Source: Marinilabiliales bacterium (GTDB lineage: Bacteria; Bacteroidota; Bacteroidia; Bacteroidales; BM523). From it: DNA of 5,647 bases. The stretch lies in assembly GCA_002869425.1 (NCBI GenBank), contig PKSZ01000677.1:1-5647 (forward strand). Direction: 5' to 3'. Shown here in pieces: positions 1 to 5,622 of this stretch. The translations under genes were made by a program, and so were the position numbers. Under the pieces are notes generated by a model that saw nothing but the letters and a program-made list of their open reading frames with translations, ran no database searches and was not told the origin of the DNA. The first letter of the stretch is position 1. The number at the start of each line of letters is the position of its first letter.

Positions 1-548
1 AGAAAAATATACATGTGGATGGGGGTGTAAATGGAGAAGTCTCTTTCATTTTACGAAATTTAGGCGTTGACATTGCCGTATCGGGCTCGTATCTCTTCAA
101 AGAGTCAGAGCTTGGAATTGCAATGCTAAATCTCAAAGTAAACGAAATTGACTCAAAATATAAGGTAAAAGATTTCATGCGTGAAGTTGATGAAATTCCC
201 AGTCTGAAGGAAACTGATGCCTCATTCAAAGAAATTCTTCAGTCTATTGAAGACTACAAGCTTGGTTTTACATTGATCACTGATCAGGATTCCAAACTAA
301 AAGGAATTATTACCAACGCAGATGTGCGCAATGGTTTGTTAAAAAACACAAGCGACCTGAATCAAGTTGTACTTGAAGATCTGGTCAATAGAAATCCCGT
401 GGTAGCCAATGAAGAATTCACTGTTATTGATTTACTTCGCATAGTTAAGAAACAAAAATTCCCCATTTCATATTTACCTGTAACCAACCATAATGGAGAA
501 TTAACAGGAGCCATTACATTTGTAAATCTTGTAAAAGGAGAATTATGA
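1..548 (+). CDS. Ribulose-phosphate 3-epimerase-like protein fused to a KdsD-like CBS pair (5' end outside window)
   Basis: Partial gene: the frame is open from base 3 to the TGA at 546-548, giving 181 residues. Residues 4-8 read HVDGGV, the last-strand motif of ribulose-phosphate 3-epimerases whose Asp is a catalytic acid/base. Then comes DIAVSGSYLF (about 23-32), the phosphate-binding GS turn near the end of that barrel. Instead of stopping there, the protein continues into two CBS motifs (about 55-113 and 125-180). Phrases such as GIITNADVRNGLL and NGELTGAITFVNL closely resemble the CBS tail of arabinose-5-phosphate isomerase KdsD. The family interconverts ribulose 5-phosphate and xylulose 5-phosphate in the cytoplasm; the CBS pair probably senses a nucleotide or nucleotide-sugar (inference). 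The GTG at 15 is not a start because homology continues upstream of it. The stop overlaps the ATG of the next gene, so the two are probably translationally coupled. The true substrate is uncertain. Confidence 0.8.
   Translation, partial: KNIHVDGGVNGEVSFILRNLGVDIAVSGSYLFKESELGIAMLNLKVNEIDSKYKVKDFMREVDEIPSLKETDASFKEILQSIEDYKLGFTLITDQDSKLKGIITNADVRNGLLKNTSDLNQVVLEDLVNRNPVVANEEFTVIDLLRIVKKQKFPISYLPVTNHNGELTGAITFVNLVKGEL
533..540 (+). promoter_or_regulatory. Shine-Dalgarno sequence of the DAHP synthase-like gene
   Basis: AAAAGGAG lies 4 bases before the ATG at 545 and inside the last codons of the upstream gene. It supports 545 as the start of the aldolase gene. It is one of only two clear Shine-Dalgarno sequences in the window. 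Confidence 0.7.
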
Positions 549-1543
549 TAATTCATTTAAGCAGAGCATTGAGCGAAAAAGAAGTTACGGATATTGCACA
601 GGAAATGCATGCAATTCACTTTGCTGACAGCGTAAAGCATGTTTTAATTACTTCATCTTCTGTAAAAGAATTACCTAAGCATATAGAACAAAAATGTTCA
701 GATTTTTTTGTTCTTGATAACGACATGCAATTATCAAATAAAAAATACCGAGCAGAAAAAAGAACCATAGACCTTGGAAATATTCAGTTTGGCGGTACAA
801 CAAAAAATACAGTAATGATGGCTGGTCCTTGTTCTGTAGAAAGTGAAGAGCAAATTTATAAATCGGCCACTCTACTTAAAGAGAAAAACATCAAAATTTT
901 ACGGGCAGGATGATACAAGCCCAGCACATCACCATACAGCTTTCAGGGTATGGGATTGGATGGACTAAAACTTCTTGCTAAAATAAGAGATGAATTTGGT
1001 CTTAAGATAATTTCAGAAGTTCGTGATAGCACTCATGTTCATGACATTATTGAATATGCAGACATAATACAAATTGGCGCAAAATCCATGTACGATCATG
1101 GTATTTTAAGAGCCTGTGGAAAAGCAAATAAACCCGTAATGCTTAAAAGAGGTTTTGGTACAAGCCTGCAAGAATTTGTACAAGCATCAGAGTTTATTCT
1201 TAGTGGAGGAAACGAACAAGTAATACTTTGCGAGAGAGGAATCCGCACCTTCGAAAACAAAACACGATTCACACTTGACTTATGCGGAGCTGCATATTTG
1301 AAAGAACATACAAATTTACCACTTGTATTAGATCCCAGTCATGCCATGGGCTATGCTTACGGTGTACCAGACCTTGCTCGGGCTTGTTTTGCTATGGGCA
1401 TTGATGGTTTATTGATTGAAGTTCATCCGAATCCTGCAGTTGCAAAATCAGATGCATCACAACAATTGAATCACAAAGAATTTATCAACCTTTATGATAG
1501 TCTCCTGAAAATTGGTGAGGCCATAGGTTACCAACTAATATAA
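545..1543 (+). CDS. DAHP synthase-like PEP-dependent aldolase (AroF/KDO8PS superfamily) with an in-frame TGA, candidate selenoprotein
   Basis: Reads as 332 residues if the TGA at codon 123 is decoded. The N-terminal 70 or so residues look like the ferredoxin-like regulatory domain of Thermotoga-type DAHP synthase; residues from about 73 form the PEP-aldolase TIM barrel. Family members condense PEP with an aldose phosphate (erythrose 4-phosphate in true DAHP synthases) in the cytoplasm. Visible motifs are AGPCSVES (metal-binding Cys96), ILRAG with PEP-binding Arg120, Lys125, LKRG (Lys201), ERGIRTFE (Arg231), DPSH (His266), IEVHP (Glu292) and KSDASQQ (Asp303). The four metal ligands each sit exactly six residues before those known for T. 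maritima DAHP synthase (102, 272, 298, 309), so both halves belong to one protein. Two substrate-side motifs deviate: KPRT is KPST, and the Arg pair after DPSH-x-x-G is replaced by YAY. The substrate may thus not be erythrose 4-phosphate. If the TGA is not decoded this is a pseudogene. The family call is secure; the decoding is not. Confidence 0.8.
911..913 (+). other. In-frame TGA, candidate selenocysteine codon (residue 123)
   Basis: The context is Ile-Leu-Arg-Ala-Gly-TGA-Tyr-Lys-Pro-Ser-Thr. Typical family members have a small residue here, for example Ala in T. maritima (RGGAYKPRT). No frame change occurs: 545, 911 and 950 share one frame. A single-base change could make this TGA from codons for Cys, Ser, Gly, Trp, Leu or Arg, but not from any Ala codon. 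Cys-to-Sec exchange is the usual relation between selenoproteins and their homologues. TGA is also the normal stop of two other genes here, so a genome-wide reassignment of TGA is unlikely. Alternatives are a nonsense mutation or a sequencing error. Confidence 0.45.
928..956 (+). promoter_or_regulatory. Putative bacterial SECIS stem-loop
   Basis: CCATAC (932-937) pairs perfectly with GTATGG (948-953) around a 10-nt loop, AGCTTTCAGG (938-947). The stem continues below a bulged A931 with ATC (928-930) pairing GAT (954-956), for nine pairs in total. The apical loop starts 24 nt after the TGA, and its second base is G. Bacterial SECIS elements are generally described as a hairpin with the loop about 16-37 nt after UGA, a loop of about 3-14 nt and a G in the first two loop bases, so the geometry fits. 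The stem lies in codons for a conserved protein motif and was paired by eye, so chance is not excluded. Confidence 0.4.
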
Positions 1544-1550
1544 GTTTTTT

Positions 1551-2234
1551 ATGAATTTCTTTTCCAATAATATCGAACTTCTTACAGAAAGCAAAAACTT
1601 CTCCTGGAAGGAATTCAATGCTGCTACTGCAACTTCACAGGACGATCTGAGCTCTATTGAAAAAATCAACATGGAGCAACTTATAAAGATCAGCAGCTAT
1701 TTTCATATTACAATGGATGCCTTGTGCAAGCAAAATCTTTCCGAAAAAAGATACAAGAAAAGTATAAAAATGCTGATTTTGGATGTTGACGGCGTAATGA
1801 CGGATGGAGGCATGTATTACACAGAAAAAGGTGACGATTTAAAACGTTTCCATACCAAGGATGGAATGGGAATAAAAACACTCTGCAAAAACGGTTTTCC
1901 TGTTGGGATAATAAGTGCAAGCTTTAGCAGTGAGTTGGTCGTTAGAAGAGCTAAGGCTCTTGGAATGAAACATATTTATGTTGGAAAAAGAGAAAAGCTC
2001 GAAGTTCTCAATGATTGGTGCAAAGAATTAAACATTTCAACTTCAGATGTGGCATACATTGGAGATGATGTTAACGACCTTCGAATAATGAAGGCTGTTG
2101 GTGTTTCTGCTTGTCCCAAAGATGCAGTAAGTATTGTTAAAAGCAATGCTGATATTATACTTAACAGAAAAGGTGGAAAGGCCTGTGTTAGAGAGTTTAT
2201 CGATTTGTACATACAGGAAATCACCCGTGATTAA
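1551..2234 (+). CDS. KdsC-like HAD phosphatase with an N-terminal XRE-like domain
   Basis: 227 residues, against roughly 165-190 for ordinary KdsC proteins. The catalytic part starts near residue 70 and carries the HAD motifs in order: LDVDGVMTDG (nucleophile Asp78, acid/base Asp80), Ser122 as motif II, Lys149 as motif III, and YIGDDVND (Asp172, Asp173) as motif IV. The order and spacing match E. coli KdsC, which dephosphorylates KDO 8-phosphate in the cytoplasm. The usual TGR at motif II reads SAS, so an Arg known from KdsC is absent and the substrate may differ. Residues 7-62 resemble a degenerate Cro/C1-type helix-turn-helix: the tail, MEQLIKISSYFHITMDALC, is very like the last helices of XRE domains. 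The gene begins 7 bases after the aldolase stop with no clear Shine-Dalgarno sequence. A later start at residue 74 would remove the extra domain, but the frame is well kept from 1551. The likely role is to dephosphorylate the product of the preceding aldolase (inference). Confidence 0.85.
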   Translation: MNFFSNNIELLTESKNFSWKEFNAATATSQDDLSSIEKINMEQLIKISSYFHITMDALCKQNLSEKRYKKSIKMLILDVDGVMTDGGMYYTEKGDDLKRFHTKDGMGIKTLCKNGFPVGIISASFSSELVVRRAKALGMKHIYVGKREKLEVLNDWCKELNISTSDVAYIGDDVNDLRIMKAVGVSACPKDAVSIVKSNADIILNRKGGKACVREFIDLYIQEITRD

Positions 2235-2911
2235 TCCACAATATTAAATTTGAGATCATCCAGTTTTATAATACCACCTGTTAGTGTCTCTGCCTGTATA
2301 TCAACAAATTTAAATTGATCACCAACACGCATCATTTCAATAATAGATGCCTGATTCATGGTTAGTCGGTTGCCATTTGAAACGGCTTGATATTTAGCCG
2401 TTCCTTTCTGATACAGCAACCTAAAATTCACAATCCTGACTTTATCTTTTTCTCCAAACTCATATAAACATCCTGCCCAGTCGATATCCACTACATAAGA
2501 ATTATTTAAAAGCTTAATACTTATTTCACCACCACTCTTTCCGGCAAAACGGGCAACCGGCCTTTTTATCTCCTTCACAGCCATCAATTGTCTGCCAATC
2601 AATTGTCCTCGTTTCTTTCCATCTTTATATCTCACTTCCACCTCCACTGAATCTGTGGATGAAGGAAGAATAAAATGACTTCTTCCATCAGTAAAATATT
2701 CTGCATTATCCATTTCCAGGTATACATGAATACCCGGTGGATCTGTTTGAATAACTACTGGATTTCGTTTTTTCAGATATAAAAAATTGCTATCAGACTT
2801 CACTGTATTTACCAACTGTTGTTTACGGATTGAAATGGTTCCATGCACCGGCTCCTGGGCAAATAAAAAACCTGAAGTAAAAAAAACTACAGCCAGTAAA
2901 AGCTTTCTCAT
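2231..2911 (-). CDS. Secreted protein with GldM C-terminal (D4)-like domain
   Basis: 226 residues from the ATG at 2911-2909. This start is preferred because it opens a clean signal peptide (MRKLLLAVVFFTSGFLFAQ, cleavage probably after Ala18) and forms an ATGA overlap with the stop of the gene upstream. An upstream in-frame start at 2962 would put 17 charged residues before it. After the signal peptide come HGTISIRK (23-30), a beta-rich middle (about 50-112), and a domain from 117 to the end starting RPVARFAGKSGGEIS. That sequence, with the later GNRLT, VGDQFKFVDI and the final KFNI, closely resembles the last periplasmic domain of GldM, the type IX secretion/gliding motor protein. The protein lacks the GldM membrane helix and coiled coils, so it is a stand-alone GldM-like domain, probably periplasmic or outer-membrane-associated. 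Its function is unknown. It is last in a sigma-factor operon and may be a ligand or effector of the membrane protein before it (inference). Confidence 0.75.
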   Translation of the reverse strand: MRKLLLAVVFFTSGFLFAQEPVHGTISIRKQQLVNTVKSDSNFLYLKKRNPVVIQTDPPGIHVYLEMDNAEYFTDGRSHFILPSSTDSVEVEVRYKDGKKRGQLIGRQLMAVKEIKRPVARFAGKSGGEISIKLLNNSYVVDIDWAGCLYEFGEKDKVRIVNFRLLYQKGTAKYQAVSNGNRLTMNQASIIEMMRVGDQFKFVDIQAETLTGGIIKLDDLKFNIVD

Positions 2912-4620
2912 AAATCTAAAAATGATTTTACATCTTCTACAGAACTTAACTCCGTAGGGCATTCCTGCATTACAAATGTATAGTTTTTTACCTTTCCCGG
3001 AATATCTTCGAACTTCTCAGGCCTGAACACACACAACTTACCGGATTTGTTCACTGCCCACAAAAGATTTTCTTTTCTTTTGTTATAACTAAATTGATTA
3101 TATCTGTCAGGTTTATAATTGTACAAAGCATTTACATCGTTAACAGCCTGATATATGGTTTTAAATCCTGGATTGCTATTGTTCGGTTGTGCAAATCTTG
3201 CTGTCAGGTTTTTTCCTTTCGGATACTCTGAAGGGAAATCGCTATTCCAAATGCCAAATTGACTAATGGCAAATGTACGGGTTACCAAGGCATTCAAACT
3301 AGCCTGCTCATAATTAGAATTTCGCAGAACACGGGCAGTGTCCTGCATTTCAACTTCGTTAGCAGGAAGTTTATTTCTCCGAGTCATTTTGTTAATCACA
3401 GCTGCAATGGAATCGACCTTTCTTTGTTTATCCTTCAATAGCGCTGTATATTCTTCAAACTGCTGATTGTATTGCTTTTTTGCTTCAGTAAAAGATTCTT
3501 CTTTGAAAACCGGCTGAACGCGATATTGCTTTTTTTGCTTATCATTGCTTAGCGTTACCAAATATACGAGTTCTTCATCTGCCTTCTCAAGCTTTATATC
3601 ATTCCACTCTGTCTCAAAAACCTTCGGTGTAAACATCTGTTCAGGTAACACTTCAAAACAAACATCTTTATACGCCTGCAATTCAGGAAATTCATCTTCC
3701 TTAATATCCAGATCAAAAGAATAACGATCGGGAGATACTTTCCTTGGCTCTTCTGGCCTCAGTGCCTGCTGATCTTCATAATTGAGCTTAGCCTCAGTTA
3801 ACTGCCTGTTCATTTCTAGCATAGTTTCATCATCAGGCATTTGTCTTTCCACATCAGCCTCAAAATTAAATTGATAATTCTGTGAATAAATAGTATGAGA
3901 TTCTTGAACAGATTTCGCATCAGTGACCTTATCTTTCAAACGATATTCCCACTTTTGCATGACAGTATCCAGATAATACACATTATAATGATTTCCTTTC
4001 CATGCAGAAGCCATGGAAACATGAATCTCTTTTCCTTCAGCAATAAAAATATTTTGACCATCCTTTTTTCCATGCATATCTATCATTCCTGCTGATTCAA
4101 AAATCTTTTTCTGCCCGAGTGTATCATACTCCATATTAATCCCACTTACAAAAAAGTCAACAGGATCATGAAATTCCCTGAAATACAGTTCTACTTCGCC
4201 CTCCACTTTTTTACCATCATGATAAACAAAACAATCGGGAGGAATTCTAAGCTTTGTACCCCTGGGAGAAATATAAAATCCTGAATCTGAAGCACTTTCC
4301 ATCACAAACTTTGTATAATCGATATCAATGTTTTCTAATGGCGGATCTATCATCCTAAAATCCAACTGTTCATGATTTTCTAAATCAGTTATTTCTGGAT
4401 GCTTTTGTATATTATTCAATATGTAATACAGGCCCAAACTAACTATGGTCACAAAAATTACAGATAAATAGAAAGTCTGGTTCTTACCTAAAAACTTGCT
4501 ACTCCGTTTCCTGGGAATAGATTGATTTTCAAACTTTGATTTAACTTCATTAAAATTCCTAAGATTCTTTATCTCACTGGAAGTTGGTTCTTTCCTGTTA
4601 TATCGATACTTACGATTCAT
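2908..4620 (-). CDS. Large single-pass envelope protein downstream of an ECF sigma factor (candidate anti-sigma/sensor)
   Basis: 570 residues. A basic, probably cytoplasmic N-terminal segment (1-48) is followed by one membrane helix (about 49-68, FYLSVIFVTIVSLGLYYIL) and a long, probably periplasmic part. Residues about 105-230 contain ISPRGTKLRIPPDCFV, GEVELYFREFHDPVDFFVSGI and FESAGM, a beta-domain pattern recurring in large uncharacterised Bacteroidota envelope proteins and possibly ZU5-like (recalled, not searched). Residues about 262-290 and 376-415 are charged and helical, possibly coiled coil. A further conserved-looking motif, ISQFGIWNSDFP, lies at 452-463. The first 11 bases overlap the end of the sigma factor gene, and the stop overlaps the next start by ATGA, so the genes are coupled. 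Position and one-helix topology suggest an anti-sigma factor or signal transducer holding the sigma factor, but no standard anti-sigma domain is recognisable in the 48-residue cytoplasmic part. The enzyme or ligand function is unknown. Confidence 0.7.
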   Translation of the reverse strand: MNRKYRYNRKEPTSSEIKNLRNFNEVKSKFENQSIPRKRSSKFLGKNQTFYLSVIFVTIVSLGLYYILNNIQKHPEITDLENHEQLDFRMIDPPLENIDIDYTKFVMESASDSGFYISPRGTKLRIPPDCFVYHDGKKVEGEVELYFREFHDPVDFFVSGINMEYDTLGQKKIFESAGMIDMHGKKDGQNIFIAEGKEIHVSMASAWKGNHYNVYYLDTVMQKWEYRLKDKVTDAKSVQESHTIYSQNYQFNFEADVERQMPDDETMLEMNRQLTEAKLNYEDQQALRPEEPRKVSPDRYSFDLDIKEDEFPELQAYKDVCFEVLPEQMFTPKVFETEWNDIKLEKADEELVYLVTLSNDKQKKQYRVQPVFKEESFTEAKKQYNQQFEEYTALLKDKQRKVDSIAAVINKMTRRNKLPANEVEMQDTARVLRNSNYEQASLNALVTRTFAISQFGIWNSDFPSEYPKGKNLTARFAQPNNSNPGFKTIYQAVNDVNALYNYKPDRYNQFSYNKRKENLLWAVNKSGKLCVFRPEKFEDIPGKVKNYTFVMQECPTELSSVEDVKSFLDL

Positions 4621-5167
4621 AGCAAACTCCTTTCTTCTGAATTTCTTCCCTTATCTTATCCAACAACCTATATGTTTTTACTTTTGCGTTACTCTCGGTA
4701 ATGCTTAAAATATCAGCAATCTCTTTAAATGATCGCTTCTCAAAAAAACGCATTTCTATTAAAATCAATTCTTGCTGAGGCAAATCATCAAGAACTTTAT
4801 ATAGTATTTCTATCAATTCCTCATTTGATTCACTATTCTCATCAGAATATAATTCTCTTATCGCTTTTTTATCTATGTTAACCGTTTGACAAACTTTCTG
4901 CTTACGACATGCATCGACAAATTCATTATATGCAATTCTGTATAGCCATGATGAAAACCGATATCCTTTATGTGTGTAGTTATGGATCTTACTCATTGCC
5001 TTAACAAAAACCTGTTGAGTAATATCTTTCGCCTCATCAATTGTATCTGTTCGCTGGTATATAAATCTGAATATGGCTTCAAAGTATTCATTATATAAGA
5101 CTTCAAATGCCTGGGGATTTGTCTTTGCTTTTTCAATAATCAATATTTCCTGCTCTATGTTTATCAT
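4610..5167 (-). CDS. RNA polymerase ECF-type sigma factor
   Basis: 185 residues, the normal size for an extracytoplasmic-function sigma factor; it directs RNA polymerase to a small regulon in response to an envelope or other signal. Region 2 spans about 17-90 and includes the core-binding helix (DEAKDITQQVFVKAM, 44-58) and the -10-recognition helix (FSSWLYRIAYNEFVDACRK, 71-89). An acidic linker (about 100-120) follows. Region 4 spans about 122-176, with a helix-turn-helix RSFKEIADILSITESNAKVK (145-164) and the basic recognition-helix end YRLLDKIRE. Regions 1.1 and 3 are absent, as expected. The start is 5 bases after the stop of the upstream secreted-protein gene, without a clear Shine-Dalgarno sequence. 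The 3' end overlaps the membrane-protein gene by 11 bases. Autoregulation of the whole operon is common for this class but not shown here. The family call is secure; the regulon is unknown. Confidence 0.95.
   Translation of the reverse strand: MINIEQEILIIEKAKTNPQAFEVLYNEYFEAIFRFIYQRTDTIDEAKDITQQVFVKAMSKIHNYTHKGYRFSSWLYRIAYNEFVDACRKQKVCQTVNIDKKAIRELYSDENSESNEELIEILYKVLDDLPQQELILIEMRFFEKRSFKEIADILSITESNAKVKTYRLLDKIREEIQKKGVCYES
4627..4633 (-). promoter_or_regulatory. Shine-Dalgarno sequence of the 570-residue membrane-protein gene
   Basis: On the minus strand AAAGGAG lies 6 bases before the ATG at 4620, inside the end of the sigma-factor gene. It supports that start and suggests the membrane protein can be initiated independently of coupling to the sigma factor. 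Confidence 0.65.
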
Positions 5168-5172
5168 CTGTT

Positions 5173-5622
5173 TTATTTCTCAGGAATAAATTTCAGTTTT
5201 AAAACGTACACAAATGCATTACTTGTAAGAAAAGTGCTATCAATATTATTGGACAGGTATGTTTCTATCAGTCGAACCTGATTTTCGATTTCCGGAGCAT
5301 TGCTTTCTTCAACAAATGTCAAAATCCTGCGATTGTCAATCCCCCAAACCAAATTCAATTCATTACCATTTTGGGGTTTTTGATCCCGAAAGCAATCTTC
5401 TGTAAACTTCACCAGACCTGCTCCTTTGTCCAGTAATTCAGGCATCCGATTTACACTATCAAGTTTCTGAAGTCGACTACCCCGAATAGATTCTTTCCGA
5501 ATGTTCACAACATCTACTTTGTATTTCTTGCGAACAGTAATCGTTCCATGTTTCTTCTGTGCATATGCATATTGTGAAACCATCAAAATGCTTACAAAAA
5601 ATATTAGCAAACCAGACCTCAT
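5173..5622 (-). CDS. Small secreted protein of unknown function, first gene of the sigma-factor operon
   Basis: 149 residues. I do not recognise the family. The N-terminus is a typical signal peptide (MRSGLLIFFVSILMVSQYAYA, cleavage probably after Ala21); there is no lipobox Cys, so the mature protein is expected to be soluble in the periplasm or exported. The mature part begins QKKHGTITVRKK (22-33), very like the start of the mature GldM-like protein at the far end of the operon (HGTISIRK). One Cys (in EDCFRD) and no further membrane helix are seen. The C-terminus (YVLKLKFIPEK) looks like a beta strand. It lies 5 bases upstream of the sigma-factor gene on the same strand, so co-transcription is very likely. 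It may be part of the signal sensed by the system or an accessory to the membrane protein (inference). Only 25 bases lie upstream in the window, too few to define a promoter. Confidence 0.75.
   Translation of the reverse strand: MRSGLLIFFVSILMVSQYAYAQKKHGTITVRKKYKVDVVNIRKESIRGSRLQKLDSVNRMPELLDKGAGLVKFTEDCFRDQKPQNGNELNLVWGIDNRRILTFVEESNAPEIENQVRLIETYLSNNIDSTFLTSNAFVYVLKLKFIPEK

Noticed and set aside
15..17. GTG at 15 as the start of the first gene.
   Set aside because: The preceding codons (KNIH) continue the epimerase strand leading into VDGGV, and the frame is open to the edge, so the gene starts upstream of the window.
911..913. TGA read as Trp or Gly through an altered genetic code.
   Set aside because: No other in-frame TGA occurs in any gene of the window. 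TGA is a sensible stop in the epimerase-CBS gene (followed at once by TAA) and in the 570-residue gene (ATGA coupling), and TGG is used for Trp.
950..1543. A separate gene starting at the ATG at 950.
   Set aside because: It would begin inside the TIM barrel without the metal-binding Cys and the PEP-binding Arg. The region from 914 to 949 encodes the conserved YKPSTSPYSFQG segment in the same frame, so this is the second half of the gene beginning at 545.
2219..2232. Inverted repeat AATCAC/GTGATT as a bidirectional terminator.
   Set aside because: The stem is short and AT-rich with a 2-4 nt loop, and no run of T follows on the plus strand; too weak to call.
2912..2962. Upstream start for the GldM-like secreted protein.
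   Set aside because: It would place 17 charged residues before a perfect signal peptide and add a longer overlap with the preceding gene. The ATGA-coupled start at 2911 is better.
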